A DNA stretch of 64,000 nucleotides from Hygrophila difformis (GCA_030278955.1 JAOANR010000006.1:55580915-55644914); one strand, 5' to 3'. Counted from the stretch's first letter, positions 41,027 to 53,471 are shown. Made by a program: numbers and translations. Notes: generated by a model not told the origin, from the letters alone.

Positions 41027-42034
41027 GAGGTAATAACTAAATTAGGCCATCAGAAGGAATCATTTCCACTTTTGTGCCACGTTATTTTGATTTATGAAAA
41101 TAAGCCACTAGAAGGATTTCGGGCCTGAATTTAGGCCATTAGACTGTAATTCGGGCCGTGATGACCTAAAAATGGAAATGACTACTTCTGGTGGCCTATT
41201 TTAGTTTTTTTCAATTATTTTTTATTTTATGTAATTAAAATAAATAATACTCATTATGTGTCATTATTTATGTCATACTTTTTTTTCCTTGTTCCAATAT
41301 TTTTATTTCATTTTCATTTTAAAAAATTAAATATTCATCGTCAAACCTACTCCAGTGCTAAGTCCCCCAACTCCAACCTATAGGTTGAGGGTTCGAATCC
41401 CCACCCGGTCCCCTATCCCTCCCCTTTGTAATTTTGTGGCTTAGGCTCCCACCACCCGTTCCAGGCCTTCAATGACTCCTAAGAAAAATTAAAATTGTAG
41501 CACATTACAATCACATTATATAAATTTTTAAGTTACCTTTTTTAACACTATTAATAGGACATAGAGAGTAATAAAAGAAATAAAATAAATATTAATTCAA
41601 ATATATTATAAAATAAGTAAAGAAAATACATATTCAAATAAATTATAAAGTAAAAATAAACATGTTTTATTATAAGTATCCCAAAATTTTCGGACATGGT
41701 ATTTTATGTAGGAATAATTAGTATTAAATGCGAGGAATTTTTCGGACATATGTATGTTTGGCAATTAATATTTAATTATTTTTTCAATGGAAATGAAATA
41801 AAAAATGTTGGAACAAGAAAAAAGAAAGAAAGTAGGATATAAATAATGTCACAGAATGAGTATTATTTATTTCAATTACATAAAATAAAATAATAATGCG
41901 AAAAAACTAAAATAGGCCACCAGAAAGAGTATTCAGGCCCAAAATCCTTATAATGGCCTATTTCCCTAAATCAAAATATAGAGACCTAGAAGTGAAAATG
42001 ACTCCTTCTGGTGGCATATTTTAGTTATTATCTC
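41027..42034. mobile_element. Mutator-type MITE with long TIRs and 9-bp duplication
   Basis: A perfect 9-bp duplication TAGTTTATA lies at 41018-41026 and 42035-42043. The ends GAGGTAATAACTAAA and (reverse complement) GAGATAATAACTAAA start TIRs. The TIRs can be followed, with gaps, for about 270-300 bp, including CCACCAGAAGGA and the TTGTTCCAA...ATTTCATTT block deeper in. Nine-bp duplication plus long TIR is diagnostic of Mutator-like elements. There is no transposase inside; a SINE sits in the loop. Confidence 0.88.
41334..41484 (+). mobile_element. tRNA-derived SINE (copy 2), inside the Mutator-type MITE
   Basis: B box GGTTCGAATCCCC near 41389-41401, an A-box-like CCAGTGCTAAGTC about 35 bp upstream and the segment TTTGTAATTTTGTGGCTTAGGCTCCCACCACC-type tail, which matches SINE copy 1 (TGTAATTTGTGTAGC...GGCTCCCACCATC). 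A-rich AAAAATTAAA flanks on both sides are a probable target duplication. Body boundaries are approximate. Confidence 0.6.
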
Positions 42035-42261
42035 TAGTTTATATATACATATTTAATTTATTTAATAAAAAAACAATTAATTTGCATTATTATATTTTCA
42101 ACCATGAATTTGTATATTTTTATATCTAGTATTTTATTTCAATGTAATTTTTGAAGTCTTTTTCATGAATTCTTTCAAGCCCAATAGTAAGTAATTATAA
42201 AAGGAAAGTTTTTAGGCACTATTCATAAGATCAACAGGTTTAATATATTATAGATTATGTG

Positions 42262-42561
42262 TAGGGGTGAGCATAATATGGTCTAGACCCAAAATCAAAC
42301 CGGACTAAACCGTATTTTTACAGTTTGATTTGGTTTACAGTTTAAAAAATTGTGGTTGGTTTAGTATTTTATAAACCATAAACCGTACGGTTAAAAAAAA
42401 ATTACAGTTTTTAAATCGTAAACCGTAAATATTTATATTTAATATTTCATATTTTTTTAAATATGTTTACGGTTTGATTTGGTTTCAAAAATAGCGAAAC
42501 CGCAAAATTACGATTTGGTTTGATTTAGCAATAAACCGACTAAAAACGAATTATGTGCTAG
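42262..42561. mobile_element. hAT MITE (TAGGGGTGAGCA terminus, AAACCG repeats)
   Basis: Left end TAGGGGTGAGCATAAT; the right end, reverse complemented, reads CTAGCACATAAT, an eroded version. Flanking ATTATGTG occurs at 42254-42261 and 42562-42569. Internal TTGGTTT/AAACCGTA units form subterminal repeats. Confidence 0.7.
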
Positions 42562-42569
42562 ATTATGTG

Positions 42570-43501
42570 CTAGATTCATAATTTAATGAGCTACTGATCA
42601 ATATTATGTATTGGGTTCGTAATTAATGCCATGGGGTTTAATGTCTCAACATGTTAAATATGCAGACAATGATTTCATAAATTAAGGATGCAAGTTCTGT
42701 AAGAATTATGTTGAGGTGGGTGAGATTAGCACTTTACTACTAATCTGAAAAGTAATTGTCGACTTGGTTCCGCGTTCAAGTACTCGCGATTATTTATGTT
42801 GTTTATAACTGATCAATAATCAATTATATGAATGAGTTGACATGCATTCCACAAGAACAAACCTTATCAAAGTGTATAATCCAAGAATTCAATATGGAGT
42901 AGTAAATTATTTTAGATTATTTACTTATTTGTGTATTATTTTCAGGTGGCGACAGTGCGCCTTTGCTCGGTTTCAACCTATCTAATGTTTGTAATGATTG
43001 TAAGTTGATGATGCATGAGGACTGAAATTACTATATAGATAGATATGTTGAAGAATGAAGTTAATAGCTAGCCCCAGCCAAGGAAAGGATCTACTTTAAG
43101 AAAGATTATTCTTGCTTTACTTCATTCTTCCACATTTGATTCTCATTTCCCGTCTCCAACCAATGAGAAATCTAACCATTCACTATGATGATATGGTCAT
43201 ATATATTCGTGTTTGCGTGTAGTAATATAATTTTCTATTCTTATAAATAAAAATTAAATTCTAAATAAACATATAAGGGAATACAAAAGTTAGTTAATTA
43301 CTTTTGTTTTTCACTTCTACTTCTGCTTTTATTTTTTGCTTATACTTTTTTCAAAAGTCTATCCCGTCCAAATGGGCCATACTTGATTTTGCTTTCATGT
43401 AAACAGAAGTCAAATAGAGCATTTGTGCGAAAAAGGGAATATTATTTAATAAATTCAAAACAATATAAATAAATCATAAAAATATAAAAATAAGAAGTAT
43501 T
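42570..43501. other. AT-rich intergenic sequence
   Basis: No gene, RNA gene or element border recognised. Confidence 0.4.
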
Positions 43502-44300
43502 TGTAATGCCCGAAAATTTAAAACCATTTTCGTGACGTCACCGCCGTATTAACTGTTCTAAACTGTCGATCACTCAGCTTAGACAGCTAATACAAAGCGA
43601 GGTAGTAACTCAGTACAAAAACAAAATAAGATCTTCCCAGGAATCAACATAGCATATCCGGGCGACAAGCCCTGTAACAATCTACTAACATGCTCCAAAA
43701 GCCTCAATTAATAGACTCTAACAAACAATCAATCCGAAGGATTCACCGATCACAACTATAAATAAGAAATATTCTCAACACAAAAATCAGACCAAAGAAT
43801 ATAACCATATATTCAAGTAAGATAAACACATAGGAATGCAGCCTATCTAGTCCGCTAAGCCCGTAACCCCATCAACATGTTCTGCGACATCTGTAGGAGG
43901 ATCTATAAAACAGACAACAACAAGGTGTCAGTACAACGTACTGGCAAGGTAATAGCAGTAATAAGTAGATTAGACAGTACGAGAATTAAACAACATAATT
44001 ATAAAAACAAATATATTAATAACATAAATTAAATGCGGTATTTAAACATCACACCGTCCCATATCGGTGCCTCAACCACGTCATACACTGCAATAAAAGA
44101 TGAGATGAAAGATGAATGAAATGCAATGACATACAATGTCTGTCTATCCTAAATGCAGCATATAATAATGTCTAACGCATTTCCTAATAACCATGGTCTG
44201 AACACAAAATTACTTATCTACCCTCGTAGTAATAAAAAAACCAACTTACCTTATCCAATCCATACTTACTGCCTAGCGTAGTGCATCTTCCTTCTTGTTC
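43502..44300 (-). repeat. Gypsy-type LTR fragment, minus strand
   Basis: Plus-strand TGTAATGCCCGAAAATTT is, on the minus strand, an LTR end (...GGGCATTACA). Minus strand also shows the donor GATAAG|GTAAGTTGG (44249), a CCAGTACGTTGTACTGA hairpin near 43928-43944 and a GTTTTATAG acceptor (43904). The intron-like interval is only about 350 bp. The segment 44212-44290 recurs inverted on both sides of the L1. Confidence 0.6.
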
Positions 44301-44739
44301 GGCACACCAATGCCGAACAGCCCTCTTTCCCAACTCTCCCCAATTCCATCTATGACATTCCAAACACCACCTAAAATGCAAATTTGAACCCTCAAAAGGT
44401 CAATAAATCATTCCTAGACCTAATCTGCTACTAATGGGAGCTTCATAACATCTAAAATTAATATCTACAATATATGGGTAAATTAAACCCTAAATTGTAC
44501 CATGAACTCTAAATTTTTCTAACCTTTTAATTGGATGATGATTTGGTTGTGCTTCTTACTTAGAGTGGATCTTGCTCGATTGTTAAAAGAAGATTGAACA
44601 CGATGGGAACGACTTGTGTGGGAAAGCTGCTTCACGGATCGGTTTTGCTTCTTTTTTTATCTTCACGTGTGCATTGAAAGAGATTTGGTATGATTGGGGT
44701 GTGGGAAGGGGGGTGTATGCAGTAAGTATGGATTGGATA
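44301..44739. other. Spacer between inverted LTR copies
   Basis: No gene recognised. A hairpin GTTCGGCA-CACCAA-TGCCGAAC lies at about 44298-44319. The last 35 bp (CAGTAAGTATGGATTGGATA) repeat the LTR segment at 44255-44290 in inverse orientation. Confidence 0.5.
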
Positions 44740-44839
44740 AGGTAAGTTTTTTTTTTTTTTTTTTTTTTTTGGAGAAGCCAAGGCCAGATAACAATAATAA
44801 AAAAGGAGAAAAAACAAGGGAGAGCCAAACTAGAAAAAA

Positions 44840-45553
44840 CTAACAGAAGCTAGAGCAAAACAGGATATTAGACGCTGCCATCATGGACCGAGGCACCCGA
44901 AAGCCGAGCACAAGAGGCGTCAATCCTGAGTGGCTCGACGGCAAAATCCGGGGGAACGCCCATGTAGTGTAGAAGCTCTCCAAAGTGGCTCCGTGCCTAG
45001 CCAAGGTGTCTGCCACTTTGTTGCCTCCTCTCCACACGTGATGAATAGAACATTCCTGTAGATGCCCTCTCGCGTCCCTAATGCGTTGCAAGAGAGGTGC
45101 CAAAGGGTGGTAAGGGTCACAGCACCCCAGGAGGTGAATAGCCAAAGTTGAATCCGAGTAGCAGTTGATCTTGTTGAGCCCTTTTCCCACAACATATTCT
45201 ACACCATAAGCCAGGGCTGCCAACTCCGCGTGCAGGCTGGAAACCTCCCCTATGTAGCCGCAGCCGCGACCTCCCCATTCTCCTTCTTCGTTCCTGATGA
45301 CAAACCCTATTCCCGCCATCCTCGGATTACCCGCAGAACTCCCATCCACGTTGAGGATGGCACATTTGTACCTCCACGGATTCCAGCCTGTTGTGAGCCT
45401 CGCCTGACGATTGTTGGGGTGTTCAATTCTGACTTTCTCCAAGTCCTTAGTGGTGTTAATGATCTCCCTTTGGAGGGCCCAGGCTGATCTAGTCTTCCCC
45501 CGAAACACCCTTGCATTCCTCTCCAACCAGATGACCCAGGTGGCAGCCGACAT
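44840..45553 (-). pseudogene. L1 ORF2 C-terminal RNase H domain
   Basis: Plant L1-type RNase H: catalytic Asp in ILNVDGSSAGNP, Glu in SSLHAELAALAYG, Asp in NCYSDSTLAIHL and the C-terminal GGNKVADTLARHG. The frame is open for 237 residues and precedes the poly(A) tail by about 70 bp. In this clade RNase H removes the RNA strand during target-primed reverse transcription. Confidence 0.9.
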
Positions 45554-45639
45554 ACGAGAACCGTAAGCGTCCAGCAGCCCCTTGAGGAAGGTTCCTATAA
45601 GGGATTTTGGAACCTGACTACAGTCACAGGGAATGTCAA

Positions 45640-48600
45640 TTCTGAGGCTCTTCTACAATTGTTTCGCCCATGGACAGAGGAATAGGCAGTGGCTCCAGCT
45701 TTCCACCTCTGTTCCACACAGGGTGCAGAGCAGAGATGCGGCCAAATTCCTAGTGTATCGCAGCCAATTTACCGGGAGGGCTTCATGGCTGATTAGCTAA
45801 AGAAGGAAGCCTATTTTTTCAGGGATATGTGGCTTCCACATCCATGTCCAATCCTGATCATTGTCCTCCTCTCGCTTCAGGTAGTTGTAGGCAGATTTGA
45901 CCGAATATTTACAATCGGGAGAGTGAGCCCAAATCCATAAGTCGGGGCAGTTGGGGTGAAGAATTGGGGGGTGGATGAGACTATGGCCTCGAGAATGTCC
46001 TCTGGAATGGGGGTGTAAAGCTTCCCCAAATCCCATTGACCGCCAGAAGTAATGTCGCAAACCTGGAGTTGAAGATCTTGTATTGCCACGTAGGGAAGTT
46101 CAGGCCCTAGATGTTTGCCCTTCCACCAAGAGGAGAACCACAGAGAGGAGTGTCCGTTTCCCAACCGGAGTTTGAAGCCTTCCTGAAGCCAAGGGAGGAT
46201 CATGTTGACAATCTTCAAGATGTGGGAGTTCTTATTCCAATTATTCCTCAAGGCCAGAGAGTTGGGAAGGAAATTACCCTTGACCATATCCACCCAGGGC
46301 TTGGATGGTGAATGTAGGATCCCCCAAACCAATTTCCCCAGAAGGCCGATGTTCATTTGGCGTACCCGTTTCAGGCCCAGACCACCAAACCGCTTGGAAG
46401 ATGCCACTGTGCCCCAGCTAATGAGATGAAGGCCTTTACCTTTGTTGTCTTTCCAGATGCATCGGCTAACACGACTATCAATCAGGTTGCAGATGCCTTC
46501 CGGGATCCAGTGTAGCTGCATGAAGTAGTACGGAATGGTTGAGAGCACCGCACGGGCGAGGGTGAGGCGGCCCGCTTTGTTAAGAAGCTTGCATGCCCAT
46601 CCCTCCATCCTAGTGTCCATCTTTTCAAAAATGAAGGTGTAGTCACTTTTCTTCTTTCTGTCAGTAAGGAGGGGAAACCCCAGATATGAATCAAACCGAC
46701 TACTTCCCTGCATTGGAACACACTCTTGTATCCACTCCCTGTCCTCCTGGCTGATGTATTGAGGTATGAATATTGAGGACTTGGATTGATTTAATTTGAG
46801 GCCACACGCAGAGGCAAAGTTCTGGAGTGTGTCCACCACGCATCTGATACTATCCTTGTCAACCAAGGAGCCCAGGATGAGGTCATCCGCAAATATAAAA
46901 TGGGAGAGGCACGATCCCTGATCAGTGTTGATAGGCTTCCATAACCACAACCTTACCTGATTGTGTATCATATGGGATAGTTTTTCCATAATTATCAAGA
47001 AAATGAAGGGGGGGAGAGGGTCCCCCTGTCGAAGGCCCTTTCCCGGCTTAAATTTCTCGAAGAGGTGCCCGTTCCAAATGACAGAATAGGAGGGGGTGTC
47101 CACGACACAGTACATAATGAGGCGGATGAGATCACCGGGGTAGTCCAGCTCCTGCAGGCAGTGGTTGAGGAAGTCCCACCTCACATTGTCATATGCTTTT
47201 TCAATGTCGATTTTTAATACCACACCCCTAGGTCCAGTTCTCTTACCAAAGATGTATCCCATGAGTTCTTAGAGAGTGGCAGCATTGTCAATTGTCCCTC
47301 TCCCGGGAAGAAAGGCTGATTGGTGATGTGAGATGGAGGCCGAGAGATGGGGCTTGATCCGATTAACCAAAACCTTAGTGAGGATCTTGTAGTTCACATT
47401 GCACAGAGTAATTGGCCTGAGTTGTTTGATATAAAGAGGGCCGGGGGCCCTAGGAATGAGGCATAGACGGGCCTTGGCAATCTTCAGGGAAATTTGCCTG
47501 TACGAGCTCCAGGATAGAAGGGCCGACCGTGTTCCAAAAGTGCTTATAGAAATATCCTGGGAAACCGTCCGGCCCAGGTGATGACAGGGTGTTAATACTG
47601 GAGACCACCTCCTCAACTTCAGAGTGCGAGATCTGCTCGCTGATCTTGGCTTTTTCGTCCTCAGAAATTTTCCCCAGGGGACGGAGGTTAGCCAATAATC
47701 CATCCAGACTGTCCGAGTTAGGGGGAGCCGCATAGAGGTCTCTGTAAAACTCTCTGGCTGCCAGCTCCATTTCCTTGTCATCCTCACTCCAAGCGCCAGT
47801 AGGGAGGTGAATCCCATGAATTTGGCTTTTATGCCTCTTGAAGTTGGCCCTAGGGTGGAAGTAGGACGTGTTCCGGTCTCCTAGTTGGACCCATTTGTCC
47901 CTGGCTCTTTGGTACCAATGAAGTTCCTCTTGCTGTAATATGAGATTGTACTCTTGGAGGAGCTCTTGTTCGAAAAGCAACAATTTCACTGAATCAACTT
48001 TCTCCAAGGTCCGTGCGATCGCTTCCAGCCGTTTCCTGATTTTGGCCTTTCGAGTTTCGACAGTGAAGGTTTTCCACGTTCGACTTGCTAAAGTCCAAGA
48101 AGGCCCTGTGCACGCTTTCCAGATTCTTGTCCATCGACCCAGTATTCCAAGCGTTCTCAATCAGGGCCTTGTAATTGCTATCCGCGGCCCAAGATGCTTC
48201 CCAGCGAAAGATCCTATTAGTAGGACGTTCAAGTTTGCCGCCGCAGTGCAGGACCAAAGGAGCGTGGTCTGATCCCATCCTCGGCAGCACTTGGATAAAT
48301 CTAACAGGAAACTGAGTAACACAACCCTCGTTGATCACTCCCCTGTCCAGCCGTTTATGGATCCGGTGGCCATCCCCCATCGGACGAGACCAAGTGAAGG
48401 GACTCCCCGAGGTGTTGATTATGGAGAGGCCGTATTCATGAAACAGACTGTTGAGCTCCTCCACCCGCTGAATGTTAAAAAGGCCCCCCTTGACCTCAGA
48501 TGCCGAAGTGATCTGGTTCCAGTAACCTATGATAGCCCAAGCGCCCGTCATATCAGAGTTCAATTTTCTAATATGCTCCCAAGTATCTCTTCTTTCCTCA

Positions 48601-48965
48601 TATGTAGGCGAAGCGTAGAGGATAGAGACGTGCCAAACCGTATCTCCATGGGCCAATCTCATGGTGATGCAACGGTTGTGAGTGTCCGAGACTTGAACAT
48701 CGAACCGAAGACTGATTCTGAGTAGGATCCATATCCCTCCTGCTCTCCCCAGGGTCTCTTGAAGTGAAATAGGCTCAAACTCCGCTTTCAAACGAAAATC
48801 CACCGGTTACCCAAATTTCACTTGTGGTTTAAGAATGGCGATAATGCCCGGCTTGGAGATCCTAATATTATCCATGAGGCATCTCCTAGTAATCTTATTG
48901 CGGATACCTCCCACGTTCCAGCTTATAATCTTTAGGTTTTTGAATTCCATAGACATAAGAAACAA
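45640..48965 (-). pseudogene. L1 ORF2: AP endonuclease, reverse transcriptase, zf-RVT
   Basis: Starts with the endonuclease (IISWNVGGIRNKITRR, near 48930; GSDHAPLVL near 48265). RT fragments follow: SPGPDGFPGYFYKHFW, LRPITLCNVNYKILTK, KIDIEKAYDNVRWDFL, GLRQGDPLPPFIF and the catalytic FADDLI. A zinc-binding CTLCGTEVESWSHCLFLC is near 45735-45690. Breaks: a stop/frameshift near 48810 in the endonuclease, a frameshift near 47500, an in-frame TAA near 47270 and a TAG near 45797. The domain order is that of plant L1 elements. Confidence 0.9.
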
Positions 48966-49518
48966 AATGAAAAAAAGGAGCCTTATATACAGATGAAGTT
49001 AGCTCCCATACCTCGCTATGATTGCATGGCAGATGGCCCCTCGGAGGCCTCTCCATTGTCGGGTTCTTCTTCCATATCTTGTGATGCCAAGGCCGACACA
49101 ACCAGCTTCTCTTATGTCTGTTCATCATCTGGATTTTAGGAGAGACGAGCTCTCTTCTGGGTTTTGGGATCCCGCACCTGATTCAAGGTGGGCTTCGGTG
49201 CCAAACCCTTGGCCTTGAGAGTTTTAGGCTTAGCCCTAGATGGGCTTTTGTTGCTCTTATTTTCCACTTTAGGCCGGCCGATTCCCTTGGGTTTGTTAGG
49301 TGGATTATTTTCCTGTCCACCATTCTTTATCGGCCCATGCTAGTTTTGCCCGGCCCAGTTGTTTTCTTCTGGCCGTTTTGTCGACGCTTTACCACCTTTA
49401 TCCATTCTCCTCCATCAGGCTACAAAGGGGTGATCGTTCCAGAAATGGATAAAGAGTCCTGGCCAACGTCTTTGTCCTCAGAGGATGTCTCGTGACCCAC
49501 CTCTTTTGTGTTAGTTCC

Positions 49519-50186
49519 CTACCTTACTTCCTGTCTGTCTGACTCTGTCTCATCACTTTGCATATTGGAGCACCTCTCTTGTTTCTCTTCCCTCCTAGGT
49601 TCCCCAATTTTGTCTTCAATGCCTGTTTTGGTAAAGTCAAATTCTCCTCCCCCAAGGTTAGGTCTGCCACCCACCTTTTCATCAGAAAGCTGGTTGAAAC
49701 CAGTGTTTGAAGCGGCCGGAGTCTTCACCCCTGTCATCACCGGAGCGTTCGAGCAGCCGGAGCTGGAATGGCCGTATTTGTGACACTTGGAGCATAGTAG
49801 ATGGAGTCCTTCGTATGCCACCTTGTGCCATGTGTTACCTATCAAGATGCTTGATACCAAAGGGAGGTTCAAGTCTATCTCAACACAAACCCTAGCGTAT
49901 TTCCCTCGGTTAACTCCTTTGGTCATGGCGCCGACTCGGACAGGAGTCCCCAAGCCTGCTGCCATCTTGGTGAGTAGGAGCTCATCGAAAAGCTCAAAGC
50001 AAAGTCCGGGGAACCTCGCCCACACAACGGTCTTCTTGGGGGTCTCGGCATCGGCTATGAAGTTCGGCTTCCATGGGCACACCGTGAAGTAGCTTCCGAA
50101 TACCATCCACGGCCCACCCTTGAGCACCCGAGTGCGATCTTCTTCACTGTCAAACTTGACCAAATAGAAACCGGCGTCCATGTCCA
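49519..50186 (-). pseudogene. L1 ORF1: DUF4283 plus CCHC zinc knuckle
   Basis: Minus-strand frame with GFYLVKFDSEEDRTRVLKGG and VVWARFPGLCFELFDELLL, typical of the DUF4283 RNA-binding domain of plant L1 ORF1, then the knuckle CSKCHKYGHSSSGC near 49770. The start of the domain is missing at the 5' end of the element. Confidence 0.85.
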
Positions 50187-50212
50187 TCATATGAATGCAG
50201 TGTAGGTAAGTT

Positions 50213-50911
50213 GGTTTTTTATTACTACGAGGGTAGGTAAGTAATTTTGTGTTCAAAATGGGGTAATGTTAGTAAGAGGAAGAGTGTAAATAGCCCAGGT
50301 CATCCCCCAAGTTGTACTAATATGAGGTCAAGGGACCAATTGGAAATTTTCTTTATTTTCATTTTAGCCCCAAATCATTCTAATAATACAAACTCTCTCC
50401 TTGTTAAATTCTTTTGATTTAGATCACCAATTTATTAAATGGATTGGCCACTTAGATTATTCAACAAATAATTTAAATCTTATTAAGCTCAATTGGTTCA
50501 TTATTCATAATTAATTAAATTAATTATGAAATAATTATCCGGGATGTTAAAGTATTTTAATAAATTTATCTTTAAAAACAAATATAAATATCGATCGAAA
50601 AATTTTATCCTTTTGAGGTTTTGGAAAAAGATGAAAAGCATGGATGGAATAAACAAGATTAAGAGAAATTGTAACAAATTTGACAAAAATATTAAATAAA
50701 ATTTAAACAAAAATAAAAAAGAAAAATAGGAACAAAAATGAATGGAGCTCCAAAAATTTGAGGCCCGGAGCAGGTACTCCACTTGCTACCCTTGGAGCCG
50801 GCTCTGAATAGTAATATGAATGAAGATGATGGCATGCATAGAAGCACGTCGGACAGTTAATTTTGTGCTGTGTTTACTGCTAAATTATTAATGTGTAATA
50901 TTTTTGTTGCA
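50213..50911. other. Continuation of inverted LTR copy, then AT-rich sequence
   Basis: 50204-50260 is the inverse of 44206-44260, so the L1 split this copy. The rest is AT-rich with no gene. GGAGCCGGCTCTG at 50794-50806 resembles a transposon terminus without a visible partner. Confidence 0.5.
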
Positions 50912-50919
50912 CTTTTACG

Positions 50920-51768
50920 CTATGAAACTCGGACACCCTACGTAGGGTTGAGAATCGTCTGGGGACACGATTCTATGCCGGACACGACACCGAACACGTG
51001 TTGGATTCCGTGTCCGGCGATCCGACACCGACTCGATTCTTTTGGGGAAAAAGAGTCGGATGCGACTGCAATATAGGAAGGAAGTGGTCGTGGCAGAAAG
51101 GGCGGCTTCCGTTGTTGCGAGGAAGAAGGTGGCAGTTGGAGGCGGAATGGGCGGCCATTGGGCGATTGAGGCAGCGCAATAAGAAAGGAAGCACGGTGGA
51201 TTGGAATCTCGCCGGAGATTTCAAACTAAAAAGATGGGATTTGGGAGGACTTCAAAAAGAATGGAAGGACAAGAAAATCGAAGGATGTATTTTTCTTTTC
51301 ATCTGCAACGCCGGTGGACAGATTAGGAGAAGTTTCTGGACAGATTTTTGGGTTTTGGAGAATGGATGGGCTGGTATTTTTTGGTTTTGGGAGATGGAGA
51401 ATTGAACGGTAACGTTTTGTTTTGGGGAGAAGATGGGAAAGTGGGGTAGGTAGGCATCATTATTACTATTATGGGGAGTGAAAAAAGAAGTATAATTATG
51501 ACAATTTTTTGAGAATTGCACAAAATTAGCAATTGACTACAATGTAAATTTGAATTTTTAAATATATTTTTTATTGAATTAATCTTTTTATAAATGAATT
51601 GAGTGTCCAATATTATTTTTCAGACACTCCGATTCGTGTCCGTGTCTTGAAAATGGTCAAGACACTTCTTTGATCGTGTCCCCGTATCCTCAAATTTTAA
51701 AAATTAAGTGTCGACTCCTCCGATTCCCGAATCGTGTCCGACACTCAAAGAGAGTCTGGGTAACATAG
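50920..51768. mobile_element. Non-autonomous hAT element with GTGTCCG repeats
   Basis: Target duplication CTTTTACG (50912-50919) and CTTTTAAG (51769-51776), seven of eight identical. The left end is CTATGAAACTCGGACAC and the right end, reverse complemented, is CTATGTTACCCAGACTC. CGGACACG/GTGTCCG units crowd both ends. The G-rich interior shows no transposase motif. Confidence 0.85.
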
Positions 51769-52231
51769 CTTTTAAGAATGAGGACTTGACTTAATTAATG
51801 GTAATGTTCCCTAACTTCCAACCTTATGGTTTGGGAAGCTCCATAAAGACGATTTCAGCAATTATTTAATCCTTCCTAATATACACTCATCATATTTCCT
51901 CTTTTTGTCAGGAGAGTAGTGTGTTTAATATATTGGGCTATTTTTTTCAAATTATATAAATTGTTTTTATGTGTTTATGATACCCCATTCACAGCGCACT
52001 GATTCATTCGTACGTGGGGTGGGACGACTTTGTTGACAAGGCATCTAAATAGTCATTGTGAAGATTTAAGAGGAGAGTAAATTAAATGGGGGAATGGGAT
52101 AGAGTGGAAATATACTTCATATAGGTATGTAGAAGATGATGACCGATATTGCCATATAAATAAGCTGCTGCTGCTACACGTGGCGGAGCGGGTGCGATTG
52201 GATGTCTGATTATCTTGTAAGTAGTAGTATA
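51769..52231. other. AT-rich intergenic sequence
   Basis: No gene or repeat border recognised. Confidence 0.4.
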
Positions 52232-52241
52232 TTATTTTGCA

Positions 52242-53471
52242 GGAAAAAAGATAAATAGGTCCTTTTTCTTTTCAAAAAATTCAAATCAGTCCTTTTTCTA
52301 TTTTATTACCAAAACAGTCCTCTACAAATGCTAATTATGTTCAAATCAGTCCTTTTTTCACTAATTATATTCTAATAATTGCTGACGTGGCAAGGGTTTT
52401 AATTTAAACCTGACACGTGTGCATAATATTAGTCCTTTTTCTTTTATCTTTTGTCAATTCAGTCCTAAACTTTTATTTTGTTCTATTTAGTCCTCTACCC
52501 CAATCACTCATTTTTATATTAATTAGCCTCAAACCTTTCAAATTATTTCATTTTAGGCCCAGAACCTTAAATTTTTTATTATTACTAATCCATTTATCAA
52601 ATAAATGCACAACATACTTCCATAAATAAAATTAAACACCAAACCTCATATATAGGGTTCGACTGCTTTGTTATCGAGTCTTTCAAGTACCGGAATTTTA
52701 CGGACTCTCTCTAATAACCACTCGACCGCAACCGATTGTTCATTGGTTTTGGTTTCCTTCAGTAACAATCAACAGAATCTTACTTTGCGTCCTACCTTAG
52801 GATGTAGCAATATTTGAGTAAATGATTTAACTTGAATTTTTGGAAGGTTATGGATACAGGAAACCTTGGTTTTATTGAAAAATATTAATATTATTAAAAA
52901 TATTAAAAAAATAGCCTGAATTTTATTGTCCACAAAGTATGATTGTACTGATTGTTGCTGAAGAAAACCAGAACCAATGAACCATCGTTACGGTCGGGTG
53001 GTTAGAGAGAGTCCGTAAAATTCGGAACTTCGAAGACCCGGTAACAAGGCGGTCAAACCCAATGTATGAGGTTTGGTATTTAATTTTATTTACGGAAGTA
53101 TGTTGGGCATTTATTTGATAAATGTATTAGTAATAATAAAAAATTTAAGGTTCTGGGCCTAAAATGAAATAATTTGAAAGGTTTGAGGCCAATTAATATA
53201 AAAATGAGTGATTGGGGTAGAGGACTAAATAGAACAAAATAAAAGTTTAGGACTGAATTGGCAAAAGATAAAAGAAAAAGGACTAATATTATGCACACGT
53301 CTCAGGTTTAAATTAAAACCCTTGCCACGTCAGCAATTAGAATATAATTAGTGAAAAAAGGACTGATTTGAACATAATTAGCATTTGTAGAGGACTGTTT
53401 TGGTAATAAAATAGAAAAATGACTGATTTGAATTTTTTGAAAAGAAAAAGGACCTATTTATCATTTTTTCC
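52242..53471. mobile_element. Mutator-type MITE with about 540-bp TIRs
   Basis: TTATTTTGCA repeats at 52232-52241 and 53472-53481 (a 9-bp duplication plus one matching base). The ends GGAAAAAAGATAAATAGG and (reverse complement) GGAAAAAATGATAAATAGG begin TIRs of about 540 bp, closely matching throughout, enclosing a loop of about 150 bp (52755-52965 region). The arms contain GACGTGGCA and ACACGTGT words. No coding capacity. Confidence 0.9.

Larger units (their letters stand above)
44749..50203 (-). mobile_element. L1-type LINE (minus strand), near full length, decayed
   Basis: Poly-T of about 24 at the left is the poly(A) tail. The target duplication AGGTAAGTT is at 44740-44748 and 50204-50212. 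Reading leftwards: ORF1 with DUF4283 and a CCHC knuckle, then ORF2 with endonuclease, RT, zinc-binding domain and RNase H. The 5' end begins inside the ORF1 domain, so it is slightly 5'-truncated. Several stops and frameshifts make it inactive. Confidence 0.92.

Noticed and set aside
41360..41480. Possible tRNA gene because of a good B box GGTTCGAATCC
   Set aside because: No cloverleaf can be drawn and the tail matches the other SINE copy; it is a tRNA-derived SINE.
50794..50806. GGAGCCGGCTCTG resembling a transposon terminus
   Set aside because: No matching inverted end or target duplication found nearby; too little to call an element.
52417..53298. Two nearly identical 70-residue open frames on opposite strands
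   Set aside because: They are the same sequence in the two arms of a Mutator-type MITE; low-complexity, no gene.
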